A stretch of DNA of 64,000 nucleotides, from positions 124,001 through 188,000 of the forward strand of contig CAVTVU010000011.1 in NCBI GenBank assembly GCA_963738305.1, read 5' to 3'. The stretch is from JBBRHQ01 sp963738305 (lineage in GTDB: Bacteria > Actinomycetota > Thermoleophilia > Solirubrobacterales > 70-9). Position numbers and translations under genes: made by a program. Under the pieces are notes generated by a model, which saw only the letters and a program-made list of their open reading frames with translations, made no database searches and was not told the DNA's origin. The first letter of the stretch is position 1. Every line of letters starts with the position of its first letter. Below, piece after piece: positions 56,664-64,000 of this stretch.

Positions 56664-58832
56664 ATGCCAAAGCGCGCGGGGCGTGCCGACCTCGAGGCCG
56701 CGTTACGCCGGCTCCGCCAGCCTCTCTACCGGCAATCGGCGCTTCTCATCGCAGGGGCCGCCGTCACCTCGGCCACGGGATTCGTCTTCTGGCTGGCGGC
56801 GGCGAGGCTCGTCGACCCGAGCGAGCTGGGCACCGCGGCGGGGCTGGTCGCGGCGGTTGCGCTGATCAACTACCTGACTGGGTTGGGACTGCCGCAGGGG
56901 CTGCTGCGCTACTCCGGCCACTTCCGCGTCTCCGTCTCGGAGCTCGCCAACGCCGCGATGCTGATCACCGCCGCCACATCGTTGGTCGGGGGCCTCGTCT
57001 TCGCCGCCGGAGCGCCGCTCTGGGCCCCGGCCCTTCAGCACGATCTCTCCACCCCGCTCGACCTGGCCCTCTTCTCGATCTTCAATATCGGCGTCTCGGT
57101 CGGGCTGGTCCTCGACAGCGCACTGACCGCCCGTCGACGCGGGCAGTGGGTTCTCGCCCGCGCCACGATGATGTCGGTGGGGAAGCTGGCGGTCCTCCCG
57201 CTGGCCGCGGCCGGGGGAGCGATCGGTCTCTACGTCGCCATGGAGGCGCCGATCGTCGTCGCCACCGCCGTGATCTACCTGGCACTGCCGGTGGTCCTGC
57301 CCACGTTTCGCCGCGGTGCCCTGGCCGCTTCCGAGGCGGCGGGCGAGTTCATCGACTTCTCGCTGCGCACCTTCCCGTCGAACCTCTTCGCCGGCGCTCC
57401 CCTGCTGCTCCCACTGCTCGTCTCCGGGCTGCTCGGCTCGCGTCAGACCGCCTTCTTCTACATCGCGTGGAGCTTCGCGGCGATCCTCCAGCTCGCACCG
57501 ACCCTGATCTCGCAGGTCTCCCTCAGCGAGGCTCCCTGGCAGGATCCCTGGACGACCGCTGCCCGTGCCCGACGTTTCGCGCTCGGGCTCGTCGTGCCGG
57601 CGGTGGCCGTGATCCTGGTCGCGGCGCCGCTGATCCTCTCGATCTACGGCCCCGCCTACGAGGACAACGCAGCCCTCTCGCTGCGGGCCCTCGCCCTGGC
57701 CGTGCTCCCCTGGTGCTTCTTCTCGATCAGCATCTCGTTCCTGCGAGCGCACGACCGGCACCTGGCCGTGGCCGGCTGCTCGGCGGCGTTCGCCGTCGCC
57801 GGGCTCACGGGAGCCGTCGCCGGGGCGCTGCTGGGCGACCTCGACGGGTTGGCGCTGGGTTGGCTGGCCGGCACGGCGCTCGTGGCGCTGGGAATCGAAA
57901 TCCGCATCCACTCCTCGATGCGGCATCTCGGAGCGACCAGGGAAGGCGTTGCTTCGCGCCCGGCCCGGGCGGCGCCCGAGATCGACGAGCATCGACTCGT
58001 CTTCGTCGGCGGGCTGCACCGCAGCGGCGCCGCCGCGCTGGCGCGGTCCATCGCACAGCACCCGGAGGTCAGCGGGTTCGATGAGGTGGGCGCCGCGACA
58101 GACGAAGGGCAGCACCTGCAGTCGGTCTACCCGGCCGACCCCTTCTTCGGGGGCCCCGGTCGCTTCGCCTTTGCGCCCGACGCGCACCTTACGGAGCAGT
58201 CGCCATTGAGCACTGAGGAGAGCCGTCTGGCGCTTTGGGGCGCCTGGCGCGACCACTGGGACCTCGAGAAGCGCGTCCTGGTCGAGAGGTCCCCGCCGAA
58301 CCTGATCCAGGCGCGCTTCCTGCAGGCGCTCTTCCCCGGCTCGGCTCTCGTCCTGATCATGCGTCACCCGATCGCCGTCAGCGAGGCGACTCGCGAGTGG
58401 GGTCATCGAATGATCCGAGCCGTCAAGCCGCCGGGCCTGGTCCGCCACTGGCTGACCGCGCACGAAACCCTGCTCTCGGACGCGCCAGCTCTGGCCAACG
58501 TGATCCTGGTGCGCTACGAGGACCTGGTCCGGGCGCCCGGGGAGACGCTGCAGGAAGTGTTCGAGTTCCTCGGCCTCAGCCCGCACGACCTCCCGCCGGA
58601 CCCGGTCGCGCGAGACGACAACCCGGAGTACTTCCGGACGTGGCCCGGCGGGCAGGGAGCCAATCGCTGGGGCTCGCGCCAGATGGCGCAATGGATCGTC
58701 CGCCGCTACGAGCGGCGCACACTAGCCTTCGGCTACAGCCTCCTCCAACCGAACGACGTCCTCGAAGCCGACGAGCGAGTCCAGGCGTTGCTGCGGGGCC
58801 AGCGCCTTCCCGAGACCCGAATGATCGACTGA
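56664..58832 (+). CDS. Wzx-like flippase fused to sulfotransferase domain
   Basis: A single uninterrupted 722-residue ORF. Residues about 20-425 form a polysaccharide-flippase (Wzx/MATE-like) membrane domain: SALLIAGAAVTSATGFVFWL, SELGTAAGLVAAVALINYLT, GLGLPQGLLRYSG, QTAFFYIAWSFAAILQLAPT and YEDNAALSLRALALAVLPWC. From residue 438 a PAPS-dependent sulfotransferase follows: RLVFVGGLHRSGAAALARSI (5'-phosphosulfate loop), VLVERSPPNLIQARFLQALF, ALVLIMRHPIAVSEATREWG (3'-phosphate loop) and VILVRYEDLVRAPGETLQEV. The enzymatic half should face the cytosol. The protein suggests sulfation coupled to flipping of a lipid-linked glycan. The fusion is in frame, with no shift needed. Confidence 0.88.
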   Translation: MPKRAGRADLEAALRRLRQPLYRQSALLIAGAAVTSATGFVFWLAAARLVDPSELGTAAGLVAAVALINYLTGLGLPQGLLRYSGHFRVSVSELANAAMLITAATSLVGGLVFAAGAPLWAPALQHDLSTPLDLALFSIFNIGVSVGLVLDSALTARRRGQWVLARATMMSVGKLAVLPLAAAGGAIGLYVAMEAPIVVATAVIYLALPVVLPTFRRGALAASEAAGEFIDFSLRTFPSNLFAGAPLLLPLLVSGLLGSRQTAFFYIAWSFAAILQLAPTLISQVSLSEAPWQDPWTTAARARRFALGLVVPAVAVILVAAPLILSIYGPAYEDNAALSLRALALAVLPWCFFSISISFLRAHDRHLAVAGCSAAFAVAGLTGAVAGALLGDLDGLALGWLAGTALVALGIEIRIHSSMRHLGATREGVASRPARAAPEIDEHRLVFVGGLHRSGAAALARSIAQHPEVSGFDEVGAATDEGQHLQSVYPADPFFGGPGRFAFAPDAHLTEQSPLSTEESRLALWGAWRDHWDLEKRVLVERSPPNLIQARFLQALFPGSALVLIMRHPIAVSEATREWGHRMIRAVKPPGLVRHWLTAHETLLSDAPALANVILVRYEDLVRAPGETLQEVFEFLGLSPHDLPPDPVARDDNPEYFRTWPGGQGANRWGSRQMAQWIVRRYERRTLAFGYSLLQPNDVLEADERVQALLRGQRLPETRMID

Positions 58833-58940
58833 GATGAGCTGCAGCGCGGGTCCCCTGGAGGCGGAAACATCGGTTCACGGTCGGCGTTTACTGGGTAGCG
58901 AGGCCTGACCTTCGGCTCGCTCGGCAGGGATGACTCAGGA

Positions 58941-60827
58941 ATGACAGAGGCGATCACTCGCACAGAGAGACCGACGGAAGCGATCCCCTGGACCATGGTC
59001 CGGAAGGACGCCCGGCCAAGGGCCCTCCTCAACTGGAATCACTGGTGGCCCGCCGGCCTGCTGCTCTCGACGTGCATCTTCGCGCTCACCTACCTGCGGG
59101 CATGGTCGAGCGATGCCAGCGGGGCCCACCTCCTCTTCTGGCTCGCATCCGCCGTGATGGTGATCACGATCGTCTGCCTCTTCCTCAGCGGTCCGACGCG
59201 GCTCTCCGGGTTCGCCGCCTCCCTTTCCCTGGGGCTGCTGCTCTACCTCCCGAAGCTCTTTCACAGCCCGGTCTTCTTCAACTACTTCGACGAGCTTGCT
59301 CACTGGCGCGGGCTCGAGCACCTCAACACGGGCGGTGGCCTGTTCTTCGAGAACCCGATCAACAAGGCGGTCGAGTTCTACCCCGGCCTCGAGTCGGCGA
59401 CGGGAATGCTCACGTCGGCGACGGGCCTATCGGAGTTCGTCGCCGGGAACATCCTGATCGGGGCCCTGCACGCGCTGCTGGCGGGCGCCCTTTACCTCTT
59501 CTACGAGCGGGTCGCCAACTCACCGCGGGTCGCGCTCCTTGCGGTTGCGGTCTATGCGGCCAACCCCGCCTTCGTCTTCTTCGACTCCTACTTCGCATAC
59601 GAGTCATTTGCCCTGCCCCTGGCCGCCTCCGCCGTCACCGCGGCGGTGCTCTCCGAGCGCATGTCGCGGCGCACTGCCAACGGCATGCTCGGCGTCGCGT
59701 TCGCCCTCTGCCTCGTGGTGGTGATCTCGCATCACGTCACGGCCTGGGTGCTGGCCGGCCTGCTGCTGCTTCTCGGTCTCGGAGCCATCTGGGAGCGAGG
59801 ATGGGCCTGGAGCTTCTCCAAGCGCTTGATCGCGATCGGGTGCGCAACCGCGGCGGCGATCGCCGCGTGGCTGGCTTTCGTGGCTCCCTATACCCTGAGC
59901 TACGTCGGCCCGACGTTCTCCGACACGGCCAACGCGATCGGCGACTTCGTCGGGGGCAGCACGCAGCACCGTCAGCTCTTCTACCGCTCGACCGAGCCGT
60001 TCTACGAGAAGTACGGGAGCTACTTGGCCGTGTTCCTGCTCGCGGGTGCGTTCGCCTACGCGGTCTGGTTGCTGATCAGTCGCGACGCCACCCGCCGTGA
60101 GCACCTGACCACCCCGCTGATCATCGTCGGAGGCCTCTACTTCCTCTCTCTGCCGATCGCCCTCCTCGTCTCGACCAACGCCGTCACCCGGGTATGGGAG
60201 TTCGCGTTCATCGGGGTCGCTCCACTGGTGGCCGTGGCGCTGGCCGAGCTGCTGCTCGGCACTCGAGCGGTGCTGCGGGTGCTGGCGACAGTCGCGCTCT
60301 TCGTGATCTTCCTCGGAGGAGTGGTGAGCCGCACCAGCCTCGAACAGGGGCTTCCCGGGAAGTTCGAGCCGACGGCGGACCCCCGCTCGATGACGGCTAA
60401 TGTCCTGGCGGCAGCGTCCTGGCTGCAGGACCGCTACGGGATCGCCAACCGTGTGGCCGGGGATCGCACCGCGTTCGCGGTCTTCGGCTCCTACGGCAAT
60501 CAGCACGCGCTCTCCGGGCAGAACAGCGGCATACGGCCCTGGCGGATCTTCTTCCCGCGACGGATCACGCCCGACGTGCTCTACGAGCTCAACCACTACA
60601 AGGTCGGGTTCCTGGTCGTGGATCGGCGGATCACGACCCAGCTTCCTCGCACCGGCTGGTATTACGAGGAGAGTGAGCCGGGCGCAGAGAAGCGGCAGCA
60701 ACCATTGCCGGCCGAGCGCCTCAAGAAGTTCGACCGCAGCCCTCTCTTCGAGAGGGTCTACGACAACGGCAACATCCTCATCTACCGCTACCTGCTGGCG
60801 GCCGGCGAGTCCCTCGCTGGGACCTGA
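58941..60827 (+). CDS. Multi-pass membrane protein, GT-C glycosyltransferase-like
   Basis: A 628-residue integral membrane protein with 11-13 hydrophobic segments. FNYFDELAHWRGLEHLNTGG, an early loop with an acidic D-E pair after helix 2-3, resembles the metal/acid loop of GT-C enzymes, and the C-terminal 150 residues form a soluble extracytoplasmic domain (ASWLQDRYGIANRVAGDRTA, ALSGQNSGIRPWRIFFPRRI). The membrane part includes VLLAVAVYAANPAFVFFDSY-like helices and VVVISHHVTAWVLAGLLLLL. It may use a polyprenyl-phosphate sugar donor. The family is not identified by eye. The stop overlaps the GT2 gene start (TGATG). Confidence 0.68.
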   Translation: MTEAITRTERPTEAIPWTMVRKDARPRALLNWNHWWPAGLLLSTCIFALTYLRAWSSDASGAHLLFWLASAVMVITIVCLFLSGPTRLSGFAASLSLGLLLYLPKLFHSPVFFNYFDELAHWRGLEHLNTGGGLFFENPINKAVEFYPGLESATGMLTSATGLSEFVAGNILIGALHALLAGALYLFYERVANSPRVALLAVAVYAANPAFVFFDSYFAYESFALPLAASAVTAAVLSERMSRRTANGMLGVAFALCLVVVISHHVTAWVLAGLLLLLGLGAIWERGWAWSFSKRLIAIGCATAAAIAAWLAFVAPYTLSYVGPTFSDTANAIGDFVGGSTQHRQLFYRSTEPFYEKYGSYLAVFLLAGAFAYAVWLLISRDATRREHLTTPLIIVGGLYFLSLPIALLVSTNAVTRVWEFAFIGVAPLVAVALAELLLGTRAVLRVLATVALFVIFLGGVVSRTSLEQGLPGKFEPTADPRSMTANVLAAASWLQDRYGIANRVAGDRTAFAVFGSYGNQHALSGQNSGIRPWRIFFPRRITPDVLYELNHYKVGFLVVDRRITTQLPRTGWYYEESEPGAEKRQQPLPAERLKKFDRSPLFERVYDNGNILIYRYLLAAGESLAGT

Positions 60828-61792
60828 TGCCCGGGTCTGAGCCCGGCCCCGCCGCTCCCGGCCCCGAGCGGCCGCTCACGGTCGCGGTGATCGTTTGCGC
60901 TTTCAGCGATCGCCGCTGGAGCCTCTTGACCGAGGCGATCGGAGCGACGTTGGCCCAAACCAGGCGGCCGGAGCGCGTGATCCTCGTCGTCGATCACAAC
61001 GATCGGCTCCGGGAACGGGCGCAGGAGGAGTTCGGCGCGCGGGTCGAGGTCATCCCGAATGCTTCTCGCAAGGGCCTCTCGGGCGCCCGCAACACCGGTG
61101 TCGACGCCGCGGTCGAGGAGGTCGTCGCCTTCCTCGACGACGACGCGGTACCGGACCCGGGCTGGCTGGAGGCGCTGATCTCGGCCTATGAGACCGGGGT
61201 CCTCGGCGTGGGCGGGGAGATCGAGCCCGACTGGGCGACCGCCAGGCCCCGCTGGTTCCCGCCCGAGTTCGACTGGGTCGTCGGCTGCACCTACCGGGGC
61301 ATGCAGACGGCGCCCGGCGCCCTGCGGAACCTGATCGGCGCCGCCATGTCCCTGCGTCGGGACATCTTCGAGCAGGTCGGAGGGTTCCGCGACGAGCTCG
61401 GCCGCGTCGGCTCGATGCCCTTCGGGTGCGAGGAGACGGAGCTGTGCATCCGAGCCAATCAGGCCATGCCCGGTGGCTTCTTTCGCTACCAGCCCTCGGC
61501 CCGCGTCCGCCACCGCGTCGGACCCGAGCGCACGCGCTTCGCCTACTTCCGCCGCCAGTGCTTCAACGAGGGGCGCGGCAAGGCGCTGATGGCCAGGGAG
61601 ATCGGCGCCGACAAAGGGCTCGCGGCGGAGCGGCGCCACGCGCTGCGGGTGCTGCCGGCGGCGATCCTGGCCGGCATCGGCTCCTCGCTTCGCGAGCGGG
61701 AGCCCTCCGGTCTGCTGCGGGCCGGAGCGATCGTCATGGGGTTGCTCTGCGCTGCGGCCGGTTACGCGGCAGTGACCCTGCGCAGCGCCTAA
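60827..61792 (+). CDS. Family 2 glycosyltransferase
   Basis: A 321-residue GT-A enzyme. LTVAVIVCAFSDRRWSLLTE opens the fold, ASRKGLSGARNTGVDAAVEE and VVAFLDDDAVPDPGWLEALI provide the donor site and DxD, LIGAAMSLRRDIFEQVGGFR follows, and SMPFGCEETELCIRANQAMP is the E-D type catalytic motif. A C-terminal hydrophobic helix (AGAIVMGLLCAAAGYAAVTL) may anchor it to the membrane. Substrate unknown. ATG 60827 overlaps the stop of the GT-C-like gene; this is the last glycosyltransferase of the locus. Confidence 0.9.
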   Translation: MPGSEPGPAAPGPERPLTVAVIVCAFSDRRWSLLTEAIGATLAQTRRPERVILVVDHNDRLRERAQEEFGARVEVIPNASRKGLSGARNTGVDAAVEEVVAFLDDDAVPDPGWLEALISAYETGVLGVGGEIEPDWATARPRWFPPEFDWVVGCTYRGMQTAPGALRNLIGAAMSLRRDIFEQVGGFRDELGRVGSMPFGCEETELCIRANQAMPGGFFRYQPSARVRHRVGPERTRFAYFRRQCFNEGRGKALMAREIGADKGLAAERRHALRVLPAAILAGIGSSLREREPSGLLRAGAIVMGLLCAAAGYAAVTLRSA

Positions 61793-61884
61793 CCAATAGT
61801 CGATAGGCGTTTCGTCGATCCGCGGCGCAAACGCGCCGCCCGCTGTCAAGCAGGGGGCGCGCACGGCCGAACCATGACCCACCC

Positions 61885-63078
61885 ATGCGTCCGCGCCGCC
61901 CCCGGAGCCTCGTCTATCTCACCTGGCTGCTTTCGCTGCTGGCCGTGACGACGCTCGCCGTCTCGCTCGCCCCGGCACGGGGAGAAGCGGGCCGGGGAGC
62001 CGTGCGCGGGTCCCTGGTCCCAGCACCGGGGCCCGTGCCGGTGGGCATCACCGCCCGCCTCGCCGAGCGCAGCGACGGCGACCTCGCCCGGGTCGTCTCC
62101 AGGCTGCGCTCTGCCGGCGTCACCTACGTCAAGGAGGACGTCTCCTGGCGCACCGTAGAACCGAGCCGGGGAGTCTATGACTGGAGCAGCATGGACCGCT
62201 GGGTCGCCGCGGCGGCCCGCGGTGGGCTGCGGGTCATCGCCCTGCCCTGCGACGCGCCCCGCTGGGCGATGCCGCACTGGAACGACGCCCCGGTGAGGGG
62301 CAGCGGTGGGCTCGCCGACTTCTCGGCCTTCGTCCGCGAGCTGGTCGAACGCTATGGCACCCGCGGCGCCTTCTGGCAGGAGCACCCCGAGCTGCGCGCC
62401 AGGCCGATCCGCTACTACGACATCTGGAACGAGCCCTACGAGCGCCGGTTCTGGGCGCGCCGGTTCCCGAATCCAGGCGGGTACGCGCGCATGTTCAAGG
62501 CGGTCGTGAAAGCGGCGAGGCCTGCGGATCGCAGAGCGCGCTTCCTGCTGGAGGCCGACACGCGGGTGCTGGCCGGATACCCCGGCAAGCCCTTTCTCGC
62601 CGCCATGCTGCGAGCCGTTCCCAGGCTGGGAAACTACGCCTACGCGGTCAGCGTCCATCCCTACCAGGGCGACGGAGCATCGCCGCACGAGTGCTCGCGG
62701 CCGCAACCCTCATGGGGCGTCAGCAGGGACTGGAGGGCGACCGTCCTCGACTTCTGCCGCATCTCCGACATCCGCCGCATGCTCGACGCCGCCGGCGCTC
62801 GCCGGGTGAAGATCTGGATCACCGAGGTCGGATGGTCGAGCGCGCCCCGCGCCCGGACCGGCGTTACCAAGGCGGCCCAGGCGCGCTACGTCCGCCAGGT
62901 GTTCAATCTGCTGCGCTCGAGATACCGGGGGATGGTCTCGGGCCTGGTCTGGTACGAGTACCAGAGTTCCCAGGCCCATCCGTGGGACGAGGAGGACTAC
63001 TTCGGCCTGGTGAAGCCCAGCGGGGCGCCGAAGCCGGCATGGCGGGTCTTTGCCAGGCAGGCTCGCCGCGGCCTCTGA
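61885..63078 (+). CDS. Secreted clan-A-type glycoside hydrolase (GH39/GH5-like)
   Basis: A 397-residue exported enzyme. The signal peptide is LVYLTWLLSLLAVTTLAVSL, cut near LAPARG. The barrel includes VTYVKEDVSWRTVEPSRGVY, DIWNEPYERRF with acid/base Glu183, YAVSVHPYQGDGAS and VKIWITEVGWSSAPRARTG with nucleophile Glu314. It shares layout and both catalytic motifs with the hydrolase at 45618-46801 at the other end of the locus. It could trim or release the polymer made by the genes between them. No good Shine-Dalgarno precedes the ATG. Confidence 0.85.
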   Translation: MRPRRPRSLVYLTWLLSLLAVTTLAVSLAPARGEAGRGAVRGSLVPAPGPVPVGITARLAERSDGDLARVVSRLRSAGVTYVKEDVSWRTVEPSRGVYDWSSMDRWVAAAARGGLRVIALPCDAPRWAMPHWNDAPVRGSGGLADFSAFVRELVERYGTRGAFWQEHPELRARPIRYYDIWNEPYERRFWARRFPNPGGYARMFKAVVKAARPADRRARFLLEADTRVLAGYPGKPFLAAMLRAVPRLGNYAYAVSVHPYQGDGASPHECSRPQPSWGVSRDWRATVLDFCRISDIRRMLDAAGARRVKIWITEVGWSSAPRARTGVTKAAQARYVRQVFNLLRSRYRGMVSGLVWYEYQSSQAHPWDEEDYFGLVKPSGAPKPAWRVFARQARRGL

Positions 63079-63687
63079 GCGGAGTGCGTGCCGAGCTGCG
63101 TTCCGGCCCGCGTGCGGCGCGGTGCGCCGCAAGTGGGCATGCGATCAGCACCAGGGCGAGCAGGTAGGTCCAGTAGGGAACCCGCATCCCGGCCGAGCTG
63201 AGCGGCCACACCAGCGCGACCCCGCCCGCCGTCGCCAGGTCGCGCATCAGGTGGGCGCAGACGCCAACGGCGGCCCCGAGGGCGACCTCGCGGAGCCGGC
63301 CCCTGGCCAGCAGCCCGACGAGGAGGAGAACCAGGGAGTGAGGAGGCTGTGCGTGAAGGGCCGGGGGGCGCCCTCGGTGAGCCCGTTCCAGCCGAGGTAC
63401 TGCGGGATGTGATCGACGTCGATTGCCGTGCTCGCCACCAGCGCCGCCGCCACGAAGGCGACCGTGGGGCGAAACCGCATCAGGGCGAGCAGCAGCGCGA
63501 CCACAAGCATCCCGGTCGCCAGGTGGGCCGGCTCGTCGAGCGCCCCGATCTCAGGGGTGGAGCGCGAGCCGGCGTTGGCGATCAGGTCGAGGCAGACCAC
63601 CAGGGCGACCAGGGCCAGCGGCCACAGCGCCGCAACCACGGGCCGGCCCCGCTCCGCGAGTTCTCCCGCCGCTCGCTTCGTATCCAT
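62903..63687 (-). CDS. DUF457 (YdjM-like) membrane-bound metal hydrolase, frameshifted
   Basis: Starts ATG 63687 (MDTKRAAGELAERGRPVVAA). Helices WPLALVALVVCLDLIANAGS and LATGMLVVALLLALMRFRPT come first, then STAIDVDHIPQYLGWNGLTE and PRPFTHSLLTPW with the D-x-D-H and THS metal motifs of the LexA-regulated membrane hydrolase family. The frame slips near 63340. It resumes GAAVGVCAHLMRDLATAGGV and VPYWTYLLALVLIACPLAAH, then runs without a stop about 175 nt antisense into the glycoside hydrolase gene. The true 3' end is probably near 63080. Confidence 0.7.
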
Positions 63688-63717
63688 GGGGGTGACCGTA
63701 CCCTGGCGCGGGCCGAT

Positions 63718-64000
63718 CTATCCCCGAAGTGCCCGCAGCGCGTTGAGGATCACCGCCACGTCGATGCCCTCCTGCAGCAGGGCGCCAGCGACCGGGTGGG
63801 ATGTAGCCGAAGGCCGCGAAGCCCATCGCCGCGAAGCTCAGCCCCAGCCCGGCCAGCACGCTCTGGCGCGCGATGGAGAGCGAGCGCCGGCCGATCCCGA
63901 TCGCATCCGCCACACGGTCGACCCGGTCCACGGCTATCACCGCGTCGGCCGTCTCCGAGGAAACCGTCGCGCCCGCCCCGCCCATGGCGATGCCGACGTC
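63718..64000 (-). CDS. Heavy-metal P-type ATPase, C-terminal part (5' end outside window, one frameshift)
   Basis: The readable end is MGGAGATVSSETADAVIAVD, then RVDRVADAIGIGRRSLSIAR and QSVLAGLGLSFAAMGFAAFG. This is the hinge after the GDGxND region and the last helices of P1B-type metal-transporting ATPases. A single-base shift near 63803 leads into VAGALLQEGIDVAVILNALR then ALRG-stop at 63718, the usual family C-terminus. The metal specificity site (the CPx-type helix) lies outside the window. Nothing else in the window points to metal resistance. Confidence 0.85.

Overview
The window is very GC-rich and densely packed. Its gene families point to an actinomycete-like bacterium, probably of the class Thermoleophilia (Solirubrobacterales or Gaiellales relatives). 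This placement is an inference from gene content: DUF6458, a Rv2578c-type radical SAM protein, an actinobacterial holin-phosphodiesterase fusion, an AmiC/UrtA-type binding protein and an ECF42-like sigma factor with a YCII partner. I see no rRNA, tRNA, CRISPR array, insertion sequence or prophage. Many genes overlap end to start by TGATG, ATGA, GTGA or TTGA. At least twelve genes have a -10-like TANNNT hexamer only 6-9 nt before the start codon, which suggests leaderless mRNAs.

Region 1 (1-15 kb) is a mixed metabolic stretch. It holds an amide/urea-type binding protein, a secreted allene-oxide-cyclase-barrel protein, a FAD monooxygenase, DUF899, a PNPOx-like protein with a damaged FAH-family hydrolase, a YCII protein with an ECF sigma factor, CorA, an ABC-F ATPase, a DHA2 efflux pump, DUF6458 and bifunctional AdhE. 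Reading frames here break repeatedly inside otherwise well-conserved proteins. Base-level indel errors are the simplest explanation, so these are annotated as frameshifted CDSs.

Region 2 (15-25 kb) is mostly intact. It has a coupled polysaccharide deacetylase and glycosyltransferase pair, a PdxH / metallo-hydrolase / holin-phosphodiesterase chain, AlgH (YqgE), a zinc alcohol dehydrogenase, DUF202, an SDR and a membrane HD-GYP protein. Upstream of the HD-GYP gene lies an unusual low-GC intergenic region with a six-codon ORF, a strong terminator, an inverted repeat and three phased direct repeats.

Region 3 (25-35 kb) has an MFS transporter, then a complete peptide/oligopeptide ABC importer (binding protein, two permeases, two ATPases). 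That operon runs by overlapping codons into a LigD-type 3'-phosphoesterase fused to a ligase domain without its catalytic lysine, and then an apparently active ATP-dependent DNA ligase.

Region 4 (35-46 kb) holds small enzymes: SnoaL-like, radical SAM, VOC, YtoQ, a diacylglycerol-kinase-type protein, an unrecognised repeat-rich protein, haloalkane dehalogenase and DUF1330. It also has a TetR regulator divergent from a secreted formylglycine sulfatase, and a phosphotriesterase-like lactonase.

Region 5 (45.6-63.1 kb) is the most unusual part: a long glycan-assembly locus bounded by two secreted clan-A-type glycoside hydrolases. It contains two GT2 and two GT4 glycosyltransferases, a UDP-GlcNAc 2-epimerase, a nucleotide-sugar epimerase, an alpha/alpha-toroid protein, a Pol-beta-type nucleotidyltransferase, a phosphodiesterase, a DUF1616 membrane protein, a multi-pass GT-C-like protein, and a single 722-residue ORF joining a Wzx-like flippase to a sulfotransferase. 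I read the locus as assembly and export of a sulfated glycan or glycolipid; its product is not identifiable from sequence. The window closes with a broken DUF457 membrane hydrolase and the 3' end of a metal P-type ATPase.
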